From the NCBI RefSeq assembly GCF_036057275.1, contig NZ_CP107945.1, positions 6,448,001 to 6,512,000 of the forward strand: 64,000 bases of DNA. Direction: 5' to 3'. This stretch comes from Streptomyces sp. NBC_00390. GTDB lineage: Bacteria; Actinomycetota; Actinomycetes; Streptomycetales; Streptomycetaceae. The notes under the pieces are model-generated. The model saw only the letters and a list, made by a program, of their open reading frames with translations, made no database searches and had not been told where the DNA came from. Of the stretch, positions 11,124 through 19,424 are shown piece after piece (the stretch's first letter is position 1; every line of letters starts with the position of its first letter). The translations under genes and the position numbers were made by a program.

Positions 11124-11459
11124 GTGGCAAGTGGCAACGCGATCCGGGGAAGCCGGGTCGGAGCGGGGCCGATGGGCGAGGCTGAGCGAGGCGAGTCCGC
11201 GCCGCGCCTCCGCATCTCCTTCTGGTGCTCGAACGGGCACGAGACGCAGCCGAGCTTCGCCAGTGACGCACAGGTCCCGGAGACGTGGGACTGCCCGCGT
11301 TGCGGGTTCCCGGCCGGTCAGGACCGGGACAGCCCCCCGGACCCGCCGCGCACCGAGCCGTACAAGACGCACCTCGCCTATGTACGGGAACGCCGCAGTG
11401 ACGCGGACGGCGAGGCGATCCTCGCCGAGGCGCTCGCCAAACTGCGGGGCGAGATCTAG
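11124..11459 (+). CDS. rbpA: RbpA-family RNA polymerase-binding protein (divergent second-copy type)
   Basis: RbpA proteins bind the principal sigma factor and RNA polymerase and stabilise the open complex in actinobacteria. 111 residues from GTG 11124 (GGGAG site). Family traits are an N-terminal AIRGSRVGA stretch like the RbpA basic tail, a C..H / CPRC zinc-knuckle arrangement (WCSNGH, then DCPRCGFP), and a C-terminal P(P)RT-YKTHL-ERR segment aligned with the sigma-interaction domain. The middle is shorter and more divergent than the main Streptomyces RbpA I remember, so this is probably the paralogue; whether it binds sigma is not shown here. Confidence 0.8.
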   Translation: MASGNAIRGSRVGAGPMGEAERGESAPRLRISFWCSNGHETQPSFASDAQVPETWDCPRCGFPAGQDRDSPPDPPRTEPYKTHLAYVRERRSDADGEAILAEALAKLRGEI

Positions 11460-11592
11460 AGCTTGAGGTCCGGTCGGACACCTGAGGGTGACGGCCGGAC
11501 TTTTGCGTCGCCGGGCGGTGCGGACCGCCGGGCCCGGCCGTTGTCAGTGGCACCCCGTACGGTTCTGGATGACCGGACCGAAGGGGGGCGTT

Positions 11593-12804
11593 GTGGCGGT
11601 GACAGGTGCGACGGCGCCGCGAACTCCCGCGTGGCGTGGAGGATTCGGCCGGCTGTGGACGGCCGCGGTCGTGTCCCGGTTCGGAGATGCGCTGCGGACC
11701 GCCGCGATGCCGCTGCTCGCCGCCTCGCTCACCGACGACCCGCTGCTGATCGCCGCCGTGACCGCCTTCGGCTATCTGCCGTGGCTGTTGTTCGGACTGG
11801 TCGGCGGCGCGGTGGCCGACCGGGTCGACCAGCGGCGCGCCATGTGGGCCGTCGATCTGCTCAGAGGGGCCCTGATGGGCGCCTTCGCCCTGGCCGTCCG
11901 GCTGGACCACGCGTCGATCGCCCTGCTGCTCGGCCTCGCTTTCACCCTCACCACGCTCCAGACGCTCTTCGACAATGCCGCCACGGCCCTGCTGCCGTCG
12001 CTGGTGCCCGAAGAGGCCCTGGGCAGTGCCAACGCCCGCCTGATGACCGCGCAGCAGATCGCGGGCGGCTTGGTGGCCGCTCCCGTGGTGCCGGTACTTC
12101 TCGTCGCGGGTGCTGCCGTGCCGTATGCGGCGGACGCGGCCACCTATGTGGTGGCCGCGGCCCTGATCGCCTCCCTGCGGGCCTCGGCGCCCGACCGGGC
12201 ACCGAGGGCGGGTGGCAGCACCCTGCGCGCGGAGATCGCGGCCGGTCTGCGCCATCTGTGGCGCGACCGCGCACTGCGCGGGATCTGCGTGGCCACCACG
12301 CTCTGCAACATCGGCATGGGCGCGCTCATCGCCACGCTCGTGGTGCACGTGACGGTGTGGCTGGACGCGGGGAACGCCGGGTATGCGGCGGTCATCACCG
12401 CATTTGGGGTGGGCAGCGCGGCAGGCGGGCTGCTGGCACGCCGCCTGGCGGAGCGGTTCGGACGAATACGGAGCGTGTTCGCCGCCGGAGTCGTGCAGAC
12501 CGGATGCCTGGTCGCCGTCGGGTCCGTGCGGGCGCTGTGGGTGACCATCGCCGCCATGGCGGTGTTCGCCGTCATGGGCATGGTGTGGAACGTCAACCAG
12601 ACGACGCTGATGCAGGAGCGCAGCCCCGCGGCAATGCTCGGCCGCATCAGCTCCGCGTTCCGTACGCTCGCGGTCGCCGGTGCCCCGCTCGGCGCGCTCG
12701 CGGGCGGGGCGGCCGTGGCCGCCTGGGGCGCGAACACGCCGGCTCTGCTGGCAGCCGGGCTCTTCGTCCCGGCCGTCGTCTCACTTGCCGGTCTGATCAA
12801 TTAG
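11593..12804 (+). CDS. MFS transporter (12-TM exporter type)
   Basis: Predicted 12-helix major facilitator protein, 403 residues. GTG 11593 is chosen because AAGGGGGG sits five bases upstream; the frame is open to 11488 but the extra residues are non-hydrophobic and Arg-rich. The loop 2-3 signature is seen as GGAVADRVDQRRAM, and the second half begins after a cytoplasmic stretch near residue 195. It resembles the EntS/macrolide-exporter branch, so it is more likely an efflux pump than an importer. Substrate unknown. Single gene between the rbpA-like gene and pgi. Confidence 0.8.
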   Translation: MAVTGATAPRTPAWRGGFGRLWTAAVVSRFGDALRTAAMPLLAASLTDDPLLIAAVTAFGYLPWLLFGLVGGAVADRVDQRRAMWAVDLLRGALMGAFALAVRLDHASIALLLGLAFTLTTLQTLFDNAATALLPSLVPEEALGSANARLMTAQQIAGGLVAAPVVPVLLVAGAAVPYAADAATYVVAAALIASLRASAPDRAPRAGGSTLRAEIAAGLRHLWRDRALRGICVATTLCNIGMGALIATLVVHVTVWLDAGNAGYAAVITAFGVGSAAGGLLARRLAERFGRIRSVFAAGVVQTGCLVAVGSVRALWVTIAAMAVFAVMGMVWNVNQTTLMQERSPAAMLGRISSAFRTLAVAGAPLGALAGGAAVAAWGANTPALLAAGLFVPAVVSLAGLIN

Positions 12805-12873
12805 GTTGGAACCGCAGCGAGGCATGCGGGCTGATACCAGAAGAAGTTGCCGATGTCCGAGATGCTGTGTCTT

Positions 12874-12891
12874 CCCGGGGGACAGCCCCCG
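12874..12891 (+). terminator. Short GC hairpin between the MFS gene and pgi
   Basis: CCGGGGG-acag-CCCCCGG within a tract that continues with more C/G runs. It looks like the dispersed intergenic G/C-run repeats of streptomycetes and may end the MFS transcript. Confidence 0.5.
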
Positions 12892-12952
12892 GACCCCCGG
12901 CCGGTAGCAGGTCGGCGGGGCTGAGCGGACCGTCCTCCCGAGGTGAATTCCA

Positions 12953-14605
12953 GTGAATGCACAAGGCCGTACCCGGCTCAACCAGACCTCCGAATGGATC
13001 GCCCTCGGCAAGCACCGCGAGCAGCTGGGCGGGACACATCTGCGGGAGCTGTTCTCCGCCGACACGGCGCGCGGCAGCGAGTACACGCTCCAGGTCGGCG
13101 ATCTGTACCTTGACTACTCCAAGCACCTGGTGACCGACGAGACACTGACGCTGCTGCGCGAGCTGGCCGTGGCGACCGATGTGGCCGGGCTGCGGGACGC
13201 GATGTTCCGCGGCGAGAAGATCAACACCACCGAGAACCGCGCCGTTCTGCACACCGCCCTGCGGGCCCCGCGCGATGCCGTGATCGAGGTCGACGGCGAG
13301 AACGTGGTGCCGGCTGTGCACGCCGTGCTCGACAAGATGGCCGCCTTCTCCGAGCGGATCCGCTCCGGCGAGTGGACCGGTCACACCGGCAGGCGCATCA
13401 GGAACGTGGTGAACATCGGCATCGGCGGCTCCGATCTCGGACCCTCGATGGCGTACGAGGTGCTGCGTCCCTTCACAGAGCGGGATCTGACGTTCCGTTT
13501 CGTGTCGAACGTCGACGGGGCCGATCTGCACGAGGCCGTGCGGGATCTGGACCCGGAAGAGACGCTGTTCATCATCGCCTCCAAGACCTTCACCACCATC
13601 GAGACCATCACCAACGCCACCTCCGCGCGGAACTGGCTGCTCACCGGACTGAAGGCCGGCCAGGAGGCCGTCGCCAAGCACTTCGTGGCGCTGTCGACGA
13701 ACGCCGAGAAGGTCGCCGAGTTCGGCATCGACACGGTCAACATGTTCGAGTTCTGGGACTGGGTAGGCGGCCGCTACTCGTACGACTCGGCGATCGGTCT
13801 GTCGCTGATGATCGCCGTCGGCCCGGACCGGTTCCGCGAGATGCTGGACGGCTTCCACCTGGTCGACGAGCACTTCCGCACCGCACCCGCCGAGGCCAAC
13901 GCTCCGCTGCTGCTCGGTCTGCTGGGCGTCTGGTACGGCGAGTTCTTCGACGCCCAGTCGCATGCGGTGCTGCCGTACTCCCACTATCTGTCGAAGTTCA
14001 CGGCCTATCTGCAGCAGCTGGACATGGAGTCCAACGGCAAGTCCGTCGACCGTGACGGCAACCGTGTCGACTGGCAGACCGGGCCGGTGGTCTGGGGCAC
14101 GCCCGGCACCAACGGACAGCACGCCTACTACCAGTTGATCCACCAGGGCACCAAGTTCATCCCCGCGGACTTCATCGGCTTCGCCAAGCCGGTCGATGAC
14201 CTGCTGCCCGGCCTCGCCGCCCAGCACGATCTGCTGATGGCCAACTTCTTCGCCCAGACCCAGGCGCTGGCCTTCGGCAAGACACCCGAGGAGGTCCGCG
14301 CGGAAGGCGTCCCCGAGGAGCTGGTCGCGCACAAGACCTTCCACGGCAACCACCCGACCACCACGATCCTCGCCGACGAACTCACGCCGTCCGTGCTGGG
14401 CCAGCTGATCGCGCTGTACGAGCACAAGGTGTTCGTCCAGGGAGCCATCTGGAACATCGACTCCTTCGACCAGTGGGGCGTCGAACTCGGCAAGGTCCTC
14501 GCGAAGAAGATCGAGCCCGTGCTCACACAGGGCACGGGCGGGGAACGGCTGGACAGCTCGACCTCGGCCCTCGCGGCCAAGTACCGCACGCTGCGAGGGA
14601 ACTGA
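12953..14605 (+). CDS. pgi: Glucose-6-phosphate isomerase
   Basis: Interconverts glucose 6-phosphate and fructose 6-phosphate, linking the glycolytic genes to its left with the pentose phosphate operon to its right. 550 residues, the long bacterial form. GTG 12953 has a GAGGTGA site. Visible motifs are NIGIGGSDLGP (sugar-phosphate loop), SKTFTTIET (phosphate binding), the WVGGRYS region, NGQHAYYQL and the conserved HKVFVQGAIW near the C-terminus. Four bases separate it from the next ORF, so the two PH-domain genes may be co-transcribed. Confidence 0.96.
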   Translation: MNAQGRTRLNQTSEWIALGKHREQLGGTHLRELFSADTARGSEYTLQVGDLYLDYSKHLVTDETLTLLRELAVATDVAGLRDAMFRGEKINTTENRAVLHTALRAPRDAVIEVDGENVVPAVHAVLDKMAAFSERIRSGEWTGHTGRRIRNVVNIGIGGSDLGPSMAYEVLRPFTERDLTFRFVSNVDGADLHEAVRDLDPEETLFIIASKTFTTIETITNATSARNWLLTGLKAGQEAVAKHFVALSTNAEKVAEFGIDTVNMFEFWDWVGGRYSYDSAIGLSLMIAVGPDRFREMLDGFHLVDEHFRTAPAEANAPLLLGLLGVWYGEFFDAQSHAVLPYSHYLSKFTAYLQQLDMESNGKSVDRDGNRVDWQTGPVVWGTPGTNGQHAYYQLIHQGTKFIPADFIGFAKPVDDLLPGLAAQHDLLMANFFAQTQALAFGKTPEEVRAEGVPEELVAHKTFHGNHPTTTILADELTPSVLGQLIALYEHKVFVQGAIWNIDSFDQWGVELGKVLAKKIEPVLTQGTGGERLDSSTSALAAKYRTLRGN

Positions 14606-14609
14606 TCCG

Positions 14610-15116
14610 ATGACGGGGGCGGGGGCGGGGGCGGTGCGGCTGAGGCCGCCGAACAACACGCTCGACAAGCGGGCCGTCGGCTGGTGGCGAGTGCAGTTGC
14701 TGCTCGTGACCGCGGTCCCGGTGGTGGTCCTGGCCGTGCTGGGCGCGCTGATCGCGCCCGCGCGGCCGTGGCTGCTCGCCGCCGCCGGAGTGGTGGCGGC
14801 GCCGGGTCTGGCCTGCACCGCCTTCCTGCCGGCGTGGTGGTTCCGGGTGCACCGCTGGGAAGTCACGGACGAGGCGGTCTATGTCCGCACCGGGGCGCTT
14901 CGGCAGGAGTGGCGGATCGCTCCCATGTCCCGGATCCAGACGGTGGACACGGTCCGCGGACCGCTGGAACAGGCGTTCCGGCTCGCCACGGTCACGGTCA
15001 CCACCGCCTCGTCCAAGGGCGCGATCAGGATCGAGGGGCTCGACCACGAGCTCGCCGCCGACCTGGCCGATCGGCTGACCCGGATCACCCAGGACACACC
15101 CGGGGACGCCACATGA
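14610..15116 (+). CDS. Membrane-anchored bacterial PH-domain protein (YdbS-like)
   Basis: 168 residues with two hydrophobic helices (about 28-50 and 53-72) followed by a bacterial PH-like domain carrying W-V-T--AVYVRTG, QTVDTVRGPLEQ and the VTTASSKG-I-I segments typical of the DUF304/bPH2 family. In Bacillus the YdbS/YdbT pair affects resistance to some secreted antimicrobial peptides; in Streptomyces the role is unknown. It overlaps the next gene by an ATGA, and the pair is always found together, so a two-protein membrane complex is likely. Confidence 0.8.
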   Translation: MTGAGAGAVRLRPPNNTLDKRAVGWWRVQLLLVTAVPVVVLAVLGALIAPARPWLLAAAGVVAAPGLACTAFLPAWWFRVHRWEVTDEAVYVRTGALRQEWRIAPMSRIQTVDTVRGPLEQAFRLATVTVTTASSKGAIRIEGLDHELAADLADRLTRITQDTPGDAT

Positions 15117-16639
15117 GCCCCGAGCACGACAAGTGGCAGCGTCTCGACGGGCGTACGCTCCTGGTCACCCCGCTCGTCACGGCCGGCGTGGTGGCCGGAG
15201 CCGGGCTGCCCACCCTGATCGGTCTCCTCGGCGACATGCCGCTGCGACAGGCCCTCGCCTGGGTGCTGGGCGGGGCCGCCCTGGTGATCGGCGCGGCGAC
15301 CGGCGCGGACTATGTGCGCTGGCGGCGGACACGCTATCGCATCGGCCCCGATCGGGCCGAGCTCCACACCGGGCTGCTGCTGGTCAAGCGGCGCTCCCTG
15401 GGCCGTGAGCGCATCCGCAGCGTCGATCTGACGGCCAATCCGCTGCTACGCGTCCTGGGCCTGGTGCAGGTGCGGATAGGCACGGGCGAACGGACCGAGG
15501 GCGGCGAGTCCGCGCTGGAGCTGGACGCGGTCACCCGGGCCGAGGGGGAGCGGCTGCGTACGGAGCTGCTGGACCGGTCGGTGGGCGGGCCGCCCGGCAC
15601 CCATCGCGAGGGCGTGCTGGCCGCCCTCGACCCGGCCTGGATCCGGTATGCGCCGGTGTCCTTCGTCGCCCCGCTCCTGGGAGGCACGGCGGCGGGTGGC
15701 GTGATGCAGGTCAGCGAGTGGTTCGGGGCGCAGGGTGAGGTCATCGAGTGGGTGGGTGACCGATTCCGGGACACCACCGTCGTCTGGATCGTCGTGGTGC
15801 TGGCCGCCGTGGCGCTCGCGACGGGTGTCGTCGGCGCGCTCGGTCTGTGGATCGAGATGTGGTGGAACTACCGCCTGGAGCGGGAGCCGGGCGGCACCCT
15901 GCGGGTGCGCCGCGGCCTGTTCACCGCCCGGTCGGTGTCCATCGAGGAACGGCGGCTGCGCGGCATAGAGCTCGTCGAGCCGCTGGGCGTACGGCTGTTC
16001 GGCGCGGCGCGTGTGGATGCCGTCGCCACCGGACTGGCCAAGAACGGCGAGGACGAGCACGCCGACCACAAGACGCTGCTGCCCGCCGTGCCCGTGGCAC
16101 TGGCTGGAGAGGTCGCGGCGCAGGTGCTGCGGGAGGAGACGGCCCCGACGGCTGCGGCCCGTCTCATCGCCCACCCTCCGGCGGCGCGTGGCCGGCGGCT
16201 GCGCCGGGCGCTGATGATCTCGCTGCCCCCGGTGGCGGTCCTGGCGCTGCTGGGCGTGCTGCTCACGCCTGTGCTGCTGTTCATCGCGGCGGCGTGTGCG
16301 GCGGTGGCGGTTCCGGTCGCGGTGCTGCTCGCCCTCGACGCGTACCGCAGCCTGGGGCACGGCCTGAGCGGCGCCTATCTGGTGACCCGCTCGGGCACGG
16401 TGCGGCGCACGACGGTGGCGCTGCAGCGGACCGGGGTGATCGGTTGGACGGTCAGGCGGTCCGTCTTCCAGCGCCGGTCCGGTCTGCTCACCCTGATCGC
16501 GACGACCGCCGCGGGAGCCGGGGCGTACGGCGTGTACGACGCGGCCGAGGGCGAGGGGCTGGTGTTCGCCGCGGAGGCTGTGCCGGGAGTGCTGGAGCCG
16601 TTCCTGGAGTCCGTCGGCCGGCCGCCCGGCGAGAGGTGA
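15113..16639 (+). CDS. Membrane-anchored bacterial PH-domain protein (YdbT-like)
   Basis: 508 residues from ATG 15113, which overlaps the upstream stop (ATGA). The same frame is open much further left, but that part lies inside the neighbouring gene. It has paired transmembrane helices near residues 19-60, around 185-245 and 365-405, each pair followed by a PH-like repeat with the pattern YRIG-DR-EL-TGLL--KRRSL--ERI, so there are about three tandem DUF304 modules. Partner of the preceding small protein. Function unknown beyond membrane association. Confidence 0.8.
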   Translation: MSPEHDKWQRLDGRTLLVTPLVTAGVVAGAGLPTLIGLLGDMPLRQALAWVLGGAALVIGAATGADYVRWRRTRYRIGPDRAELHTGLLLVKRRSLGRERIRSVDLTANPLLRVLGLVQVRIGTGERTEGGESALELDAVTRAEGERLRTELLDRSVGGPPGTHREGVLAALDPAWIRYAPVSFVAPLLGGTAAGGVMQVSEWFGAQGEVIEWVGDRFRDTTVVWIVVVLAAVALATGVVGALGLWIEMWWNYRLEREPGGTLRVRRGLFTARSVSIEERRLRGIELVEPLGVRLFGAARVDAVATGLAKNGEDEHADHKTLLPAVPVALAGEVAAQVLREETAPTAAARLIAHPPAARGRRLRRALMISLPPVAVLALLGVLLTPVLLFIAAACAAVAVPVAVLLALDAYRSLGHGLSGAYLVTRSGTVRRTTVALQRTGVIGWTVRRSVFQRRSGLLTLIATTAAGAGAYGVYDAAEGEGLVFAAEAVPGVLEPFLESVGRPPGER

Positions 16640-16676
16640 CGTACACCACAACTCCCTTACCGCGCACGGTACTTCG

Positions 16677-17540
16677 ATGCCGGTGATCATGAGAACCATG
16701 ACACTCACCAGCCGTCGTACGGTCCTGACCGCACTCGCCGCCGCATCCGTGAGCGGTCCCCTGCTCGCCGGTGCGACCGCGACCCCCGCCCACGCCGCGG
16801 ACGAGCCGGACCGCTATGCCTCCAACACCGACCTCTACACCAAGCTCGCGGGCAAGGAGGGCATCGACTTCGCCCGCCGCTACAAGAGGCACGAGTACAC
16901 CGACCACTCGTACGACCGGAGACATGCCTACAACCGCACCACGGTCATGGCTTTGCACGGTGGAGGCATCGAGACGGGTACGTCCGAACTCTGTCTCGCC
17001 GTGGCCGGTTACCACCCGGCGACGCTGGTGCCGCTTCAGGACGGATTCTCGCGGCACGACTACTGGATGTTCGAGGGTTTGCTGTCCGCCGGGAACAGCG
17101 AGCTGCATGTCACGGCCAGGAACTGTGACGACCACGTCGCCGTGTCCATGGCCGCGAGCAGCCTCAACGTCCTGAGCCTGCACGGCTGCACCGCCGGCCA
17201 GGCCGGCACGGCGAATCCTCAGGCCGTGGTCGTCGGTGGTCTGAACCGCACCTTCAAGAACCTGCTGACGGCCGAGTTCGACAAGGCCCGCATCGCCTGG
17301 CGGGACGGAGACGAGGTGCCCGACCTGGCGGGCGTCCACGCCCACAATCCGTGCAACCGCACCATGCTGGGCAAGGGCGCCCAGCTGGAGATCACCAGGG
17401 AACTGCGCGGCGCCATGTTCACGGTCAACACCAGGGCGGGCCGGGCCGGCAGCACCACGGAGGTCTTCGACCGGTTCGTCGGCGCCTGCCGGGCGGCGAT
17501 CGCGAAGCTGGAGACCGGCTCGGAGCAGATGATCCTCTGA
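16677..17540 (+). CDS. Secreted poly-gamma-glutamate hydrolase family protein
   Basis: 287 residues in the family of phage poly-gamma-glutamate hydrolases (DUF867), zinc enzymes that cut gamma-glutamyl polymers. The family signature MALHGGGIETGTSEL is seen at about residues 83-97, with a later H-C region (LSLHGCTA) and the C-terminal NPCNRTMLGKGAQLEITR. The N-terminus carries a twin-arginine-like signal (TSRRTVL, hydrophobic core, cleavage after AHA), so export by Tat is likely. Start is uncertain between ATG 16677, 16689 and 16698. It may act on capsule or biofilm polymer of other bacteria, or on its own; this is inference. Confidence 0.78.
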   Translation: MPVIMRTMTLTSRRTVLTALAAASVSGPLLAGATATPAHAADEPDRYASNTDLYTKLAGKEGIDFARRYKRHEYTDHSYDRRHAYNRTTVMALHGGGIETGTSELCLAVAGYHPATLVPLQDGFSRHDYWMFEGLLSAGNSELHVTARNCDDHVAVSMAASSLNVLSLHGCTAGQAGTANPQAVVVGGLNRTFKNLLTAEFDKARIAWRDGDEVPDLAGVHAHNPCNRTMLGKGAQLEITRELRGAMFTVNTRAGRAGSTTEVFDRFVGACRAAIAKLETGSEQMIL

Positions 17541-17560
17541 CCCGGGGCCGGTCCGGGCAC

Positions 17561-17611
17561 GGACGCCGAAGGCCCGGTCCGCCACGAGGGCGGCACGGGC
17601 CTTCGGCGTCC
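17561..17611. terminator. Bidirectional terminator between convergent genes
   Basis: Perfect 16-bp inverted repeat (17561-17576 with 17596-17611) and a 19-base loop, placed between the end of the poly-gamma-glutamate hydrolase gene and the end of the pgl operon running the other way. Confidence 0.9.
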
Positions 17612-17622
17612 GCCGGTCGTCG

Positions 17623-18405
17623 CTATGCCGAGGCGGGCGGGTACAGGCCCCGCGGAAGCTGCGCCGCCGCCGCCGCGTCCAGCAGCCACAGCGTCCGGGC
17701 CCGGCCGTACGCCCCGGCCGCCGGTGCCTGGATCTCACCGGCGCCCGACAGCGCGATCTGCGCCGCCTTCGCCTTGTCCTCGCCCGCCGCGAGCAGCCAG
17801 ACCTCGCGTGCCGCGCGGATCGCCGGCAGCGTCAGCGAGATACGGGTCGGCGGCGGCTTGGGCGCGCCGTGGACGCCGACGACCGTGCGCTCCGTCTCGC
17901 GGACCGCCGGGAGCTCGGGGAAGAGCGAGGCCACATGAGTGTCCGGGCCGACGCCCAGCATCAGCACGTCGAACGTCGGCACCGGGCCATGGTCCTCCGG
18001 GCCTGCGGCGGCCGCGAGTTCGGCCGCGTACGCAGCCGCCGCAGCATCCGCGTCGGAGCCGTACTCGCCGTCCGACGCGGGCATCGGATGCACCCGGGCC
18101 GGGTCCAGCGGCACGCTGTCCAGCAGCGCCGCGCGGGCCTGCGTGACATTGCGCTCCGGGTCGCCCTCGGGCAGGAACCGCTCGTCGCCCCACCACAGGT
18201 CGAGCCGCGACCAGTCGATCGCGTCCCGGGCGGGCGCCGAACTCAGCGCAGCCAGCAGCCCGTTGCCGTTGCGGCCGCCGGTCAGTACGACCGAGGCCGA
18301 GCCGCGGGCCGCCTGGGCGTCGACGACCTTGGTGATCAGCCGGGCCGCTGCGGCCTGTGCCATCAGCTCCTTGTCGCGGTGCACGACCAGCTGTGCCGCG
18401 CTCAC
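17623..18405 (-). CDS. pgl: 6-phosphogluconolactonase
   Basis: Hydrolyses 6-phosphogluconolactone made by Zwf. 260 residues with the family pattern: an N-terminal substrate region (VVLTGGRNGNGLLAAL), the DLWWGDERFLP motif, VHPMPA, and DVLMLGVGPDTHVASLFP. It starts at GTG 18405 and overlaps opcA by 4 bases. It is the last gene of the tkt-tal-zwf-opcA-pgl operon and ends at the bidirectional terminator. Confidence 0.93.
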   Translation of the reverse strand: MSAAQLVVHRDKELMAQAAAARLITKVVDAQAARGSASVVLTGGRNGNGLLAALSSAPARDAIDWSRLDLWWGDERFLPEGDPERNVTQARAALLDSVPLDPARVHPMPASDGEYGSDADAAAAAYAAELAAAAGPEDHGPVPTFDVLMLGVGPDTHVASLFPELPAVRETERTVVGVHGAPKPPPTRISLTLPAIRAAREVWLLAAGEDKAKAAQIALSGAGEIQAPAAGAYGRARTLWLLDAAAAAQLPRGLYPPASA

Positions 18406-19424
18406 TTCGACGCCGCCTTCCTGGCCGGGGCGGCCTTCTTCGCCGCAGCGGGCTTCGGCCCGGCCCCGGCCTCCGCGGACGCCGCAGGCTCCGCGTAGCC
18501 CTCGCCCAGCCGGTCCACGCCGTAGCGCAGCGCCGACGCGTAGGTGTCGTCGGGGTCGAGCCTGCGCAGCTCTTCCGCGATCAGCTCGGCCGTGTCACGC
18601 CGCTTCAGTGCCACCGCCCGGTCCGGCTGTCCCTCGATGGACAGGGTGGCCAGGGAACCGTCCGCCCGGTCCAGCACGATCGGGCCGCAGGAGGACTCCA
18701 GCCGTACGGAGGTGAGTCCGGGGCCCGCCGACGCCGACCGCTTCACCGGCACCTTCAGCCGGTCGGCGAGCCACATCGCCAGCAGTTCGCAGCTCGGGTT
18801 GAACTCCTCGCCCTCCACCTGGACCGAGGTGACCTGGCAGCTGACCTGGTCCAGAGCGGCCGCGAGCATCGAGCGCCACGGCGTGATCCGGGTCCAGGAC
18901 AGATCGGTGTCGCCGGGGGTGTAGGCCTCGGCGCGCGCAGTCAGCTCGCGCACGGGCTGCTCGGCGGCGTAGGTGTCCGTCACCCGGCGCTGGGCCAGCG
19001 AGCCCAGAGGGTCCTGGGCCGGGTCCGTCGGCGCATTCACCGGCCACCACACCACGACCGGCGCATCGGGCAGCAGCAGCGGCAGCACCACCGACTGGGC
19101 GTGGTCGACGATCTCGCCGTACAGCCGCAGTATCACCGTCTCACCCGTGCCCGCGTCCGCGCCCACCCGTACCTCGGCGTCCAGACGCGCCTTCGCGCGG
19201 TCGCGCGGCGAGCGCGAGAACCGCTTGATGACGACCAGGGTGCGCGAGGGATGCTCGTGGGAGGCGTCGTTGGCGGCCTTCAGCGCGTCGTAGGCGTTCT
19301 CCTCGTCGGTGACGATGACGAGGGTGAGCACCATGCCGACGGCAGGGGTGCCGATCGCGCGGCGGCCCTGCACCAGCGCTTTGTTGATCTTGCTGGCGGT
19401 CGTGTCCGTAAGGTCGATCTTCAT
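18402..19424 (-). CDS. opcA: Glucose-6-phosphate dehydrogenase assembly protein OpcA
   Basis: OpcA proteins activate or help assemble G6PDH in cyanobacteria and actinobacteria. 340 residues. Conserved features include VVWWPVNAPTDP in the middle and a C-terminal Ala/Lys-rich tail (KKAAPARKAASK), a low-complexity extension common in streptomycetes. It overlaps both zwf and pgl by 4 bases, which fits a functional complex with Zwf. Confidence 0.92.
   Translation of the reverse strand: MKIDLTDTTASKINKALVQGRRAIGTPAVGMVLTLVIVTDEENAYDALKAANDASHEHPSRTLVVIKRFSRSPRDRAKARLDAEVRVGADAGTGETVILRLYGEIVDHAQSVVLPLLLPDAPVVVWWPVNAPTDPAQDPLGSLAQRRVTDTYAAEQPVRELTARAEAYTPGDTDLSWTRITPWRSMLAAALDQVSCQVTSVQVEGEEFNPSCELLAMWLADRLKVPVKRSASAGPGLTSVRLESSCGPIVLDRADGSLATLSIEGQPDRAVALKRRDTAELIAEELRRLDPDDTYASALRYGVDRLGEGYAEPAASAEAGAGPKPAAAKKAAPARKAASK

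Noticed and set aside
14684..15112. N-terminal extension of the YdbT-like gene
   Set aside because: It lies wholly inside the preceding YdbS-like gene in another frame and is Arg/Gly-rich; ATG 15113 with an ATGA overlap is the natural start.
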